Source: Alisma plantago-aquatica (Eukaryota; Streptophyta; Magnoliopsida; Alismatales; Alismataceae). From it: a stretch of 64,000 nt of DNA. Shown here piece after piece: positions 46,852 through 57,204 of the stretch. The stretch lies in assembly GCA_963693085.1 (NCBI GenBank), contig OY856412.1, forward strand, positions 1,413,032,394-1,413,096,393. Direction: 5' to 3'. How positions within the stretch are numbered: the stretch's first letter is position 1; every line of letters starts with the position of its first letter. The translations under genes were made by a program, and so were the position numbers. Below the pieces are notes generated by a model. The model was not told the origin of the DNA. It made no database searches and worked only from the letters and a program-made list of their open reading frames with translations.

Positions 46852-48801
46852 TCTTGGGAAATCAAGGTAAAATAGAAGGCAATGTAAACAAAAATGTTAA
46901 TGCCCAATTCCCTAATAAGAAAGATCGCATCAACAACAATGTATCTAGGAAAGAAGGTAATAAGAGTTATACCTAGTATTGGAGCAAGTCAAACAACAAC
47001 TCTTGTGCATCATACCTCTTCTCCAAGAAACACTCGAGCAGTCGTCAGCAAAAACCTCCAAGTACAACACCATGGACGACGGTTGATGACGTCCTCCTAA
47101 CAAGTGGCAACAACCTCATCATCTAGTGGACCACTGGGAACTCTACGTTGCACTACTAGAGCCAACATGAAGGAGATGTCCCTTTGAACATCAACGTGCT
47201 AGTGTCGAATTGCTCTCCCAATGATCCCTCACTTGCTATCCCTCCCTTTTACGGGTAGGACTTTCTCAAGCTCTCTTGGTTACCACAACTAGAGAAGAAA
47301 ACAAATATCAAAACTTATTGTTGTTGTCTGGGAAGCCCCCAATACCCCTCTATTTATAGAAGGGATAGGGCCAGAGTTTCTAGTCAATATAAGAGTCGAA
47401 GAGATGAAATTCATGAATTTTCTAAAAGCTACAAATAGTGAGGTTCACTATTGACCAGTCGGTTCATAGGTGAATTGGTTAGTTCATTCCTTGAACTGGT
47501 CGATTCATGTGATTTATATATTGAATCACATTTGCATTCAATATTCAATTAATGCAAAATATGATGTCAGCATCAATCCTTAAACCAAACGAATTGATAA
47601 TTGAACCAGTCATTTCAGACCTAGAATTGGTCGGTTCATGCCCTGGCTCAATCATTGTCCATCCAATGTTGTTTCCAATTGACCTGACACTTAAATCAAT
47701 CGATTCCACACTCGAACATCTCAGTTCACAGTCCACTCAATTAATTCTCAACCTCAGTTGTTTAAATTGAATACCTAAGCACTTTAATAATAAAGTTAAA
47801 CTTCATTCATGAATAAATTCCTATTCCAAGTGCATCCTATGTGTGTGACCCTATAAGTCCCAATTTATGTTAGCAGTGAATGTACATAACTAACTTATGA
47901 CATCACAAGTAATTAGAGTTATCTAGCAACACATCATTGCTACCCAAGTAATTTGGAAAGTTGGAGACCAACTTCAACTTAAAATCTGTGATCAATGTTA
48001 CTATGATCGTATAGTTCCTTTGATTTGATATCTGGATTGAACTCAAGGCATGGAATCATCATCCTCTCAGTATTCAATCCATGTTCCTTGGACTAAAGCA
48101 GGCTGTCTGAGATGCATGTGATTTCACATATCACATATTGAATTACATGAGTATGGCCATACATTTTCCAGTCTCTCTCAAGTTGCTTGGATATCAATCT
48201 CCTGTAGGAGGGAAAATCCCATCGACATCACTCACACTCAATCCCCATGTGTCACAATGTACTTGATCATCACCTTTATGGAAACCCTTATTCAATGTCA
48301 TGTTGGACGATGTCTAAATATATTGAATGGCATGTGATGAGTGTAGTTCCTTCAGGTCTAAGAACCACAATCACCACTACCACTATGAGAATTAATTCTG
48401 ACTACCATTCCATGGTATCCAAGAATAGTTATTCTCTAATATGTACTTGTGTGCTTGCTTTGATATAACATATCACGACTAATGAGATTTTTTCATCAAC
48501 CAACACATATTATGGTCCTATGTATTACTATTGTCCATTTTCCTTCCATAGTAATATCTTACTAGGGACATAACAAGAATGTATGTACTTTTATCATACA
48601 TACGAGTCTTCTTGTTCAGGTCCTCAACCTGAAGACATATGTCATTGAGTAATGTCATTCTTTAGACAACTACTATGTCTGTGCATCATCTCATGATTGA
48701 GACAAACAAACTAGATAGAATTACCTTTATCATTATCAAATCAGGTATCTAATGACCCATTGCAAAATTTGCATGATTGTCTCTCTAGGTATACATACCA
48801 A
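46852..48801 (-). mobile_element. Solo copia LTR inserted in the LINE
   Basis: On the minus strand it starts tggtatgtatacctagagag near 48801 and ends cttgattttcccaagaa-like sequence near 46852. It matches the LTR at 26544-28736 through the atgacatatgtcttcaggt block, the TATA block (complement at 47345-47360) and the ccactgcgtcaat-type end. No gag or pol is attached, and LINE sequence flanks both sides. Its U3 carries repeated gaaccgaccggttcaat-like motifs (47450-47760). Target duplication not evident. Confidence 0.8.
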
Positions 48802-49349
48802 AAATTGTTGCCTTGGTTTCCTTAAAGCCTGCATTCCTTTTCACCATAGATCCACTGTCCGAAACCTCTTCTCCATCCAAAGCTATTCGTTTAGAAACCA
48901 CCTCCTGGAAGCATCTTGCTTATTTACCTTTCTCACCTCTGATCGATTAGTTAGAAATATTCTCAATAAAGCTCAATGTTTTTTTCATTTTTACACTCTT
49001 TCTTAGTACAAAATGAAGTGTTCTTCTTGATGCTAGATAGGCATCGCCATATAGTTATTCTAGGACAAACACTCTCTCTTTTATTGGTGATTCTCTCAAC
49101 CATGCCCTAAATGCTCAATGTTCGTCAAACTGACCGTAGTCTTTCTCTATGTGCCCTAGAATCCCACAAATCTAACAGAAGGTAGGCAATCATTCATATT
49201 TTATTTTTAGATCAACTAACTTCCCTCATTATTTCTGATCCGTTAAAGCCACTATATAGGTTTGAATATATCAATAAATAGTCACATCATAGTGGAAATG
49301 TAACATCCCAGGAATTGAGGCCTCAGATAACATGATCTTAAAAGGAATG

Positions 49350-49460
49350 ATTGGACTACCCATATCACCAAGGTGCATCTCCTTTTCCGGGAGCCCATCA
49401 CTAAAGAACTCCATAGTTAAGCGTGCTCAGCTTGGAGTAGTACTAGGATGGGTGACCAGT
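49350..49460 (+). ncRNA. 5S rRNA-like segment in the Cassandra 5' LTR
   Basis: The A-box part agttaagcgtgct (49415-49427) and the C-box part with gtagtactaggatgggtgac (49434-49457) match plant 5S rRNA closely. The 5' third of 5S is diverged. It could drive pol III transcription; no mature 5S role is implied. Confidence 0.85.
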
Positions 49461-49591
49461 CGGAAAGTTGATCCTGGCTTGCGCGTCAGTGTGGATAAAG
49501 TGCGCAGTTAAGGCTAGTGGTGGTTTGTGGGGCCAGTCGTCATTCCTGAAACTCTACTAGAGCCTAGGGCAGTGGGCCCGGGCATTACAAA

Positions 49592-49604
49592 TGGTATCAG
49601 AGCC
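49592..49604 (+). promoter_or_regulatory. Primer binding site for initiator tRNA-Met
   Basis: tggtatcagagcc begins two bases after the 5' LTR, the standard primer site for plant copia and TRIM elements. Confidence 0.95.
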
Positions 49605-49830
49605 ATAACCCCTCCAGTAGGTGGGGCCCACATGGACATGGCATGCCAGTCTTGAGCCGTGCGGTCCAGGCAAGTTGGAAAGGGCTATCCGTAGAGACGA
49701 GATGGAGCCGCCCTTGCGCTGGTAGCCGTGGACGGGAGCTGGGTGTCCATGGGCCATTGTGGGTCTGCACTGAAATGGGGTCAGATTATGAGGCCATATA
49801 GTTGAGCCTTGACGAGGACGTCAAGAGTCT

Positions 49831-49843
49831 AAGTGGGGGAGAT
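49831..49843 (+). promoter_or_regulatory. Cassandra polypurine tract
   Basis: aagtgggggagat directly precedes the 3' LTR. Confidence 0.9.
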
Positions 49844-49894
49844 TGTAACATCCCAGGATTTGAGGCCTCGGATAACATGATCTTAAAAGGAATG

Positions 49895-50005
49895 ATTGGA
49901 CTACCCATATCACCAAGGTGCATCTCCTTTTCCGGGAGCCCATCACTAAAGAACTCCATAGTTAAGCGTGCTCAGCTTGGAGTAGTACTAGGATGGGTGA
50001 CCAGT
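49895..50005 (+). ncRNA. 5S rRNA-like segment in the Cassandra 3' LTR
   Basis: Same as the 5' copy shifted by 545 bases; the A-box agttaagcgtgct is at 49960-49972. Two neighbouring bases differ just after the C-box (gtcgga against gtaggg). Confidence 0.85.
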
Positions 50006-50189
50006 AGGGAAGTTGATCCTGGCTTGCGCGTCAGTGTGGATAAAGTGCACAGTTAAGGCTAGTGGTGGTTTTTTGGGCCAGTCGTCATTCCTGAAACTCT
50101 ACTAGAGCCTAGGGCAGTGGGCCCGGGCATTACAGGAAATCTCTCACCATAGTTCATCCCATCTATCTCCACCACTTTCTTGAATTGTT

Positions 50190-50911
50190 CTGAAATCGTA
50201 GTCACAACCATTTTAGATTTCATCCCTAGTAGTAGATGATAAGTCCTTGCCCAGAAAGAATAAACTTTGAACTCAATTTTCCCCAACTAACCTTTAGTAG
50301 CTGCCTCACTTAGAAGACCAAGAAGATTATCAAAATTCCACAGCCTGCCTTCCTAGACCTTCTTTTTATCTTTCCAATGAATGAATTGGATTATAAAAGT
50401 CTTGGGATTGATGGATTTGAACAAGACTTTGTTTGCCAACCCCCATGTATGTGTAAGGGTATTCTTCATGGCCCAAAAATTATATGGCCTATCCTTGAGT
50501 ATTCTCTCCATCAAAGCTAGTTCCATGTGATCTTCTACCTTCATTTGTTCTTCGTATATGTCTAGTATATCTTCCTCCTCCTCCATAATGGAAAATCGTA
50601 GTCACAACCATTTTAGATTTCATCCCTAGTAGTAGATGATAAGTCCTTGCCCAGAAAGAATAAACTTTGAACTCAATTTTCCCCAACTAACCTTTAGTAG
50701 CTGCCTCACTTAGAAGTCTTGGGATTGATGGATTTGAACAAGACTTTGTTTGCCAACCCCCATGTATGTGTAAGGGTATTCTTCATGGCCCAAAAATTAT
50801 ATGGCCTATCCTTGAGTATTCTCTCCATCAAAGCTAGTTCCATGTGATCTTCTACCTTCATTTGTTCTTCATATATGTCTAGTATATCTTCCTCCTCCTC
50901 CATAATGGAAA
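50190..50911. repeat. Recent tandem duplication inside LINE ORF1
   Basis: The left unit 50190-50590 and right unit 50593-50911 are nearly identical (I see one difference, ttcttcgtatatg against ttcttcatatatg). The right unit lacks the ~87 bases at 50313-50399. Both contain gtagtagatgataagtcctt and caagactttgtttgccaacc. Confidence 0.9.
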
Positions 50912-51090
50912 ATCTTCCACATCTGTCAAGTAACTCTTCATCTACCTTTGGGATATCACCAGCATCCATTGGTGCCGACGCTTGGACTCCCAAAAGGGAG
51001 TCTCAGGGATGAGAGGGGGCAACTTGTCAAACCACCATGACCTAGTCACCATGGTTTCCACCAGAGAGACTAGGGTTATGCACGTGGGAG

Positions 51091-51669
51091 ACTGATTAGA
51101 AATATCTTTCTTTAGATGTCTAGATTAACACACACAAATATTTCTCTAGATGAATCCTCCATGAAAACATTGTGTATCAATTAAATAATGCTTTAAAAGT
51201 AAAAGAACTACATCAAGATAGAAAGTAGATGGGCAACGAGTTGTGCTGCTAATCCTTTCTAAATAGCATGTATTATTCTGGAACTTCTACCATGTGTTTC
51301 ATTTTTAATTTTTGTTTTGGAATCCTAGAAAGCATTGCTACAAATGTCTGGTTAGGGGGAATATGAAGATAGTGTCATATACTTTTCCGTGCACTCATAT
51401 AGAAAGACAGTTATCTAAATGTTTTATCAAGTAAAATATCATTGCAAGACTCTTCGAACCCCCTTCATAAACAAGTGTAATAAGTGCATGTATTAAAGTA
51501 TTGCACGTTCTTTGTTAAAATTTATGGAATGTATTTTCAATTTGGAATGTTGTATTAAGAAAGGAGTGGAAGAAGAACCTACACTTAAATAATGGTAGGA
51601 CTTAGAGATATTCTTTGACGTGTGGAAATAGGTAAGAAGATTAGAAAGAAAATTAAACAACCTAGTGTA
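51091..51669. other. No feature recognised
   Basis: AT-rich flank between the LINE 5' end and the SINE-like segment. Confidence 0.4.
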
Positions 51670-51674
51670 TGGGT

Positions 51675-51850
51675 GTTAGAATGGGTAGGCACAACTGGTA
51701 AAGGGGTTGTTCAATTGTTCAAAAGAATATGGCTTCAAATCCCCTCGAGGCCAGATTCAAAAAAGTATCTCCGAAGAAGTTGTAGACACTTCATTCTAAA
51801 CCACTTTGAGAAGTTCATACTTGAATATGGCTGAAGAAAGTCCTGAATGC
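51675..51850 (+). mobile_element. Possible tRNA-derived SINE
   Basis: aggcacaactgg (51687-51698) fits a pol III A box, and gcttcaaatcc (51732-51742) a degraded B box, 33 bases apart as in tRNA genes and SINE heads. I see no poly-A or T-rich tail, nor a target duplication. Confidence 0.3.
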
Positions 51851-52375
51851 CCTTACTATATCATGTGTCAACACCATTTTGACTGACATCACAATCCACT
51901 CGGAAACAAATCCTAATACAGCCAAAATCATTACTAGCATGTTTACATGCCCGCATTTTGGATATGCGCCACGTTGAACATTTAAACCTACTTTAAAATC
52001 GTCATCCTACTAAAATTCTATAAATATCCCAAAGAGATAAGAGCCCGCTACTTTGACCCTATCTAAGAATGGCAACCCAACACCCGATAGGTTTTTATCA
52101 TTATAACATATAGATTATTTTAACATAATATGTGAATTAGTTATATTACAAGTTAAAAAAACAATACTTTTTTAAATATATAAAAAATTGCTTGTGGTCA
52201 TGAGACGAGAGAGGGTATTGAAAAAAACCCCATTGTCTTATTCGGTCGCAGCAGATTTCGAAAATAGGATGAGAGGGAATGCACAAAATAAAGAAGCGGA
52301 GAGGCGTTTCAAAAGAATCTAAGGACCTCAGGTCAGGGTGCGATAGGAACTAACTATCTACATTAATATTATATC
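51851..52375. other. No feature recognised
   Basis: AT-rich flank of the tRNA array. Confidence 0.4.
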
Positions 52376-52401
52376 AGTACCGTGATTCACTGTGTCACTT
52401 A

Positions 52402-52418
52402 GCTGGAATAGCTCAGTT

Positions 52419-52451
<33 letters not shown>

Positions 52452-52475
52452 GAGGTTCAAGCCCCCCCTTCTACC
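52402..52475 (+). tRNA. tRNA-Asn(GUU) copy 1, slightly defective
   Basis: It has intact D and anticodon arms (tgtgg-ctgttaa-ccaca, anticodon GTT). The T arm carries an extra C and a T-to-C change (ggaggttcaagccccccc), and the acceptor end is ttctacc instead of ttctagc. Both pol III boxes are intact, so it may be transcribed, but it probably folds poorly. TTTTT lies about 40 bases downstream. Confidence 0.85.
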
Positions 52476-52576
52476 GTTCGGTAGGTATAAAAAAAGGTCA
52501 TTCTTCTTCCAATTTTTAAATAATCACGTTTGTAATTTCGGTTAATTATTAACATTAGCACAAATGTTGACATTCA

Positions 52577-52650
52577 GCTGGAATAGTTCATTTGGTTAGA
52601 GCGTGTTGCTGTTAACCACAAGGTCGGAGGTTCAAGCCCTCCTTCTAGCG
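52577..52650 (+). tRNA. tRNA-Asn(GUU) copy 2, D-arm mutant
   Basis: The D arm reads gttcatttggttagagc (should be gctcagttgg), damaging the A box, and the anticodon stem has one mismatch (tgttg against ccaca). Acceptor and T arms are normal. It is likely a pseudogene. Confidence 0.8.
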
Positions 52651-52751
52651 TTTGGCAGGTATAAAAAAAAGGTCATTCTTCTTTCAGTTTTTAAATAATC
52701 ACGTTTGCAATTTCGGTTAATTATTAATATTAGCACAAATTGTGCCATTCA

Positions 52752-52768
52752 GCTGGAATAGCTCAGTT

Positions 52769-52801
<33 letters not shown>

Positions 52802-52825
52802 GAGGTTCAAGCCCTCCTTCTAGCG
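52752..52825 (+). tRNA. tRNA-Asn(GUU) copy 3, canonical
   Basis: Every arm pairs: acceptor gctggaa/ttctagc (one G-U), D arm gctc/gagc, anticodon stem tgtgg/ccaca with loop ctgttaa, T arm ggagg-ttcaagc-cctcc. No intron. TTTT about 30 bases downstream can terminate pol III. It delivers Asn at AAC/AAU codons. This is the copy most likely to work. Confidence 0.95.
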
Positions 52826-52931
52826 TTTGGCATATATAAAGAAAATTCATCACTCTTTAGATATTTTAAATAATCACTTTGCTATTTTAGTTAACATGCT
52901 ATATTGGCATCAGCACAAATCGTAAAATGCA

Positions 52932-53005
52932 GCTGGAATAGCCCAGTTGGTTAGAACGTGTGGCTGTTGACCACCAGGTCGTCCGTACAAGCCCTCCTCC
53001 TAGCG
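52932..53005 (+). tRNA. tRNA-Asn copy 4, pseudogene
   Basis: The anticodon GTT survives (ctgttga), but the B box/T arm is lost (gtccgtacaagccctcc) and D-arm pairing is broken (gccc, gaac). Confidence 0.8.
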
Positions 53006-53100
53006 TTCTGTGGTAATAAACACAATGCATAGCTCCTTTAATTTTTTGAAATAATCGCATGGCTATTTTAGTTCACTTACACCCGCATTACAGCATTAGC

Positions 53101-53639
53101 ACACGTCGTCATCGACTCCGAACGGCTGCTCGTCTTCTGCGTGTTTTTTTTATCCGACATTTCTTTTCCACCAGCCAATGCATCCCACCAAAGCAGATAA
53201 CCAGTAACAAAACGCATTCTATTGAATAAAAATGCACTTGCCACTTGAATAACATCAGATGCCCATCCTCTTTGCTCGGGCAAGTCCAGCTGGGCATTTC
53301 CCTACAGGTATCATGAAGCCTATTGACCGCGTCATTTCGTTTCCCTTGCAGTCCAAGGAATTGATTCCGCACTATCTTATGATCCCCAGAAACAACAAGC
53401 ATCATGAAAACGACATCGGCGTTACCTACATCTTTGCTTATTGGTTCTTTTGACTTGTTTAACTTTGATTGGACACTTACAGCTGGCAGATAGTGCACAA
53501 CTTAGATATGGGAACAACTAGAACTTTGGAGACAATTCGAGCTCGAAAGATAATGTTGGGCCGTTTTCCACATATTATCATGGATGTCAACACTCAATCA
53601 CCGGAAAAATTGCTGGTTAATGGCACAAGTATCTTTATA

Positions 53640-53640
<1 letters not shown>
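53101..53640. other. No gene recognised
   Basis: The longest frame is 129 codons on the minus strand (53109-53498) with no family signature. I would not call it a gene. Confidence 0.35.
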
Positions 53641-53677
<37 letters not shown>

Positions 53678-53728
53678 GCGGACAATGAAGATGAGCCCTA
53701 TATATATAATTGCGGACAATAAAGATGA

Positions 53729-53783
<55 letters not shown>
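53640..53783. repeat. (TA)n tracts with two copies of a MITE-end-like motif
   Basis: TA runs are separated by two copies of ataattgcggacaatraaga followed by tgagcc (53674-53732). These resemble the complement of the left end of the MITE at 56797 (caataaagatgggc). Confidence 0.85.
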
Positions 53784-53788
<5 letters not shown>

Positions 53789-54375
53789 CTAGTGCGGACG
53801 TGCGGACTGCGGACGCCCATTCCTAACTTTCTACTCCCGGTTTCTCCACACGCGTCTTTGTGTATACCCCTCTCCGCTGCTTCCAATTTCTCGGTTGTTA
53901 CCGTCTGCGCTCTACGCATTGATAATCGATTATGTGTTCTGTTCTCTCTCACCGTCAAAACTTGCCCGACATATCTACGTTCCACGCTTGTCATAGTTGT
54001 CACTCCACTTTGGCGCTCACCCATGACTATAACACAACATGGCCGTGACCTCCACGGGGAGAGGCAGTGCCACTGCTCTATCTTGAGAGGCGGCTGCAGC
54101 AGCCTGAACGGAAAGCAAAGGAGGCACCACTCATATTTATAGGAAGTTGTCCCTGCAAGGTTCATGTAGATGTGTGGGAAAATTCCCATCTGGTGCCGCA
54201 CTTTCGCATGCTCGTTGTGCTTTCGGGACTCTTTAGTTGTAGTCAATGCTTCTAGGTGGCTTATACATAAAAAACTAGAACTTTCGAAGTCCCTAGACGG
54301 TCCGGTCTATTGTGCTAGTTATCATCTTTGTGTGGAAGTTCCTATTGTCATTGTTGTCTTGCGCTTCCTTTGGTG
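53784..54375 (+). repeat. Left terminal inverted repeat of the MULE-like element
   Basis: 592 bases. Pairs with 56115-56706. Frames readable across it in both arms are mirror images and not genes. Confidence 0.9.
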
Positions 54376-56114
54376 TCAAAGCAAGTGGAGCATTTGGGTT
54401 CAAGCTAAAACCACATTTCCTCTTGCCCGGTTTGCAGCTTGGACATAGTTCCCTAGCATGGTGTCGCTACTTACTGTCCACTTGAACTGAATCCATCCCA
54501 AATACATGAGATTCAACATGCATTTTATCCAGCTGAAGGGTACGCACCGACGTATATGGTGAGTGAGTTACGCATGCGATGTCTTCCACATTAAATTAAT
54601 ACTAGTCTAAAGTTTAATAAAATTTTGCAGGTGGATATCAAGACAAACATTTCTGGAGCTCAATATTCCCACTAAGAGTACTTGCCAAGGAGGATTCTCA
54701 ACGACTCTCCTGCAATATAAGATGGGATATGCTCTGCACTCCCATTATGAATGAATACCAATAGAGACCAAACTATACAAGAATTTCTACCAGATAAGTG
54801 TTAGCAAAAAGTGCTTTTCTTGAAAACAATGATGTTACATGGATTCCCTCTCCTGAATTTCAGATTGATATGCTTCTCGATAAAATTTTGGTCTCTTATC
54901 TAAAATATACTGATTACATTGCTGATTGTACATTTATGCCCACCACTAATAAGATAATGTAATATTGACTTTGCGGCATGGTGACCTTTCTACTATACTG
55001 TTAGTATATGTTCATTGTATTATATTTAACCCTTCCTTGTACATGTTGCACATGCTACTTGATGAACTCACTCATGTTGTGACCGCTGTCCCCAGAACAT
55101 AAGACTAGAATTTACTTCTCAACCGTGAATTACAGTCCCACACTATTATACATAGTCAAACTGTTAAACACAAAACATGAACTCCAGAAACAAGACTATA
55201 TATTTTAGTAGTTAAGAGTACGGTATCTATTCGCGCTATTTGCTTGTGGCTTTGTCTTGCTTCGATTTGAGATTCCCCACAATGTAATGGAAGTGTACAA
55301 TAAGGTGTAAGGATATAGTTGGACGGTGGCGTGACATTCCTTATAAACATTCATTATGCATAATAATCAATGTATATACAAACGAAGTCATTGTCTATGG
55401 ATAGCACAAATCCTATTGATCGTCTGTTGAAGGTTGCCCCTTTCATAGATTAGGAACCCTTGTGGAAAAGATGCACCAATACCAAGGTAGTGTTGTGCAT
55501 TTCTTTTCTATCAATGTACATATTCATCACATATATACACCATAGTCATTGACAATACATGGATCAGTTGCTCAACATTGCCACACACATTTAGGGCAAA
55601 GTTGTGGAGAGTGGGCCTTGTTTCCTTATCAATCAAGGCATCTGAGTTGTGGACTGCCTCAGCTACAGAAGAACCACTTCAACGCTGGAATGTGCATTGA
55701 CGGAACATACATAATCTCATACCATCTAATCAAGAGCACAGAGTCTGCAGTGCGTCTTCCTCCTCTTAACTGTGATGGAATTACTGCTCTTTCTGAGAAG
55801 TACGATGACAGCCACCTGCACATCATGTCACTAAATCATCCTTCTTCTTCTTCCTTGCTACCTTCCATGTGTAGGAGGCGTAGGCACATGCAGACTTACT
55901 GTTTTAAGTTTCTATCTTTTTTATCCATTCACAATGGAGCACTAAATTAACTATTATGTGTCAGTGGTATCTGACGATCTACGTTTGCTTCTGTGTTACC
56001 TGCTTGGGTGGGAGCACATATGTACCTATGCTCTCCGGTGATGGAAGGAGACGAACACTGAGAAATAAAAAACGTCTGGGTGTACACAAAGACGTGAGTA
56101 ATGGAAGGAACTTG

Positions 56115-56706
56115 CACCAAAGGAAGCGCAAGACAACAATGACAATAGGAACTTCCACACAAAGATGATAACTAACACAATAGACCGGACCGTCTAGGGA
56201 CTTCGAAAGTTCTAGTTTTTTATGTATAAGCCACCTAGAAGCATTGACTACAACTAAAGAGTCCCGAAAGCACAACCAGCATGGGAAAGTGCGGCACCAG
56301 ATGGGAATTTTCCCACACATCTACATGAACCTTGCAGGGACAACTTCCTATAAATATGAGTGGTGCCTCCTTTGCTTTCCGTTCAGGCTGCTGCAGCCGC
56401 CTCTCAAGATAGAGCAGTGGCACTGCCTCTCCCCGTGGAGGTCACGGCCATGTTGCGTTATAGTCATGGGTGAGCGCCAAAGTGGAGTGACAACTATGAC
56501 AAGCGTGGAACGTAGATATGTCGGGCAAGTTTTGACGGTGAGAGAGAACAGAACACATAATCGATTATCAATGCGTAGAGCGCAGACGGTAACAACCGAG
56601 AAATTGGAAGCAGCGGAGAGGGGTATACACAAAGACGCGTGCGGAGAAACCAGGAGTAGAAAGTTAGGAATGGGCGTCCGCAGTCCGCACGTCCGCACTA
56701 GATCAT
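56115..56706 (-). repeat. Right terminal inverted repeat of the MULE-like element
   Basis: 592 bases, inverted copy of the left arm. Confidence 0.9.
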
Positions 56707-56708
56707 CT

Positions 56709-56712
<4 letters not shown>

Positions 56713-56796
<84 letters not shown>
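56713..56796. repeat. (TA)n microsatellite
   Basis: About 40 TA units between the MULE-like element and the next MITE. Confidence 0.97.
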
Positions 56797-56799
<3 letters not shown>

Positions 56800-57138
56800 C
56801 ATCTTTATTGCCCGCGCGGGTAGCTACCCGCGCACCCTTCCCATCATTTTTTTTTCAATTTTTTTTTCTCGCAATTGTAGAGGACTATTTTGTCTAGCTC
56901 TCCAAAAAATTTTGGCCAAAAATAATATCATTTACCCCTCCAAAATCAAAAAACCCGTCCTTATATATATCTGTTGTATATTTTGTACAGAGTTATTTTT
57001 TTTGCCAGCAGAGTTACTTTTTTGGCCACCATAGTTACTTTTTTGACAGCAGACTTACTTTTTTTGGCTAGGAGAGTTACTTTTTTGGCTGCAGGGTAGC
57101 GAAAATCCAAGTTACCCGCGCGGGCAACGAATGAACGC

Positions 57139-57140
<2 letters not shown>
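56797..57140. mobile_element. MITE with TTGCCCGCGCGGGTA ends
   Basis: The left end gcccatctttattgcccgcg and the complement of the right end gggcgttcattcgttgcccg share ttgcccgcgcgggta. (TA)n lies on both sides. It has no coding capacity. Inside is a 105-base minisatellite. A TA target would suit Tc1/mariner or PIF-type MITEs, but the superfamily is unproven. Confidence 0.65.
56988..57092. repeat. Minisatellite inside the MITE, 5 copies of ~21 bases
   Basis: The unit is like cagagttacttttttggcca, with copies starting near 56988, 57009, 57030, 57050 and 57072. Confidence 0.8.
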
Positions 57141-57187
<47 letters not shown>

Positions 57188-57204
57188 GAGAGAGAGAGAG
57201 AGAG

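Larger units (their letters stand above)
49299..50134 (+). mobile_element. Complete Cassandra TRIM element (5S rRNA-bearing LTRs)
   Basis: Two 291-base LTRs (49299-49589 and 49844-50134) start TGTAACATCCCAGGA and end GGGCATTACA. I count about 7 differences between them. Between them lie a tRNA-Met primer site and a polypurine tract, with no protein gene. The element is flanked by the perfect 5-base duplication ggaaa (49294-49298 and 50135-50139). Each LTR holds a 5S rRNA-like segment. Cassandra elements are short non-autonomous retrotransposons, known across plants, whose 5S segment can act as an RNA polymerase III promoter. Here it sits inside LINE ORF1; removing it and one target copy joins the LINE frame. 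Confidence 0.97.
44950..51090 (-). pseudogene. L1-type LINE: ORF1 and endonuclease, broken by three later events
   Basis: On the minus strand, ORF1 starts near 50993 (SAPMDAGDIPKVDEELLDRC). It has a DUF4283-like domain: LMERILKDRPYNFWAMKNTL, INPKTFIIQFIHWKDKKKV, KIEFKVYSFWARTYHLLLGM. The frame reaches the Cassandra insertion, then resumes with the CCHC knuckle CQICGILGHIEKD (49197-49137, last Cys mutated) and WLRESPIKE. The copia solo LTR interrupts next. After it comes the endonuclease (46080-45330) with DLNEILRD near 45650, RGGPPKLE, MLIELGCSDSNFTKRRG, and the linker before RT (WEKVQCKTMQGKLERM, about 45280-45200). RT is missing. All parts are degraded, yet their order is intact across the insertions. 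Confidence 0.8.
52380..53100 (+). repeat. Tandem array of ~175-180 bp units, each with a tRNA-Asn
   Basis: tRNA starts are 175, 175 and 180 bases apart. The spacers are also homologous: each has gtataaa, a T run, taaataatcac, a ttagttaa/ggttaatt block and attagcacaaat-like sequence. So the whole unit was duplicated, not only the tRNA. Divergence rises toward the fourth copy. Confidence 0.9.
53784..56706. mobile_element. MULE-like element with 592-bp terminal inverted repeats
   Basis: Left arm 53784-54375 and right arm 56115-56706 are inverted copies of exactly equal length with only a handful of differences. The outer ends read ATGATCTAGTGCGGACGTGC. Arms of this size point to the Mutator superfamily (or a derivative). 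The inside (54376-56114) has no transposase. It contains an intron-like gtgagtgag...ttttgcag (54559-54630) and short frames I cannot identify (for example 55549-55950), so it might carry captured gene pieces. Target duplications cannot be judged because both flanks are (TA)n. Confidence 0.8.

Noticed and set aside
53109..53498. 129-codon minus-strand frame as a gene
   Set aside because: No recognisable domain, no codon-use support, AT-rich context.
53698..54246. 182-codon frame and its mirror at 56244-56897
   Set aside because: They are the two arms of the MULE-like inverted repeat, running into (TA)n; no family signature.
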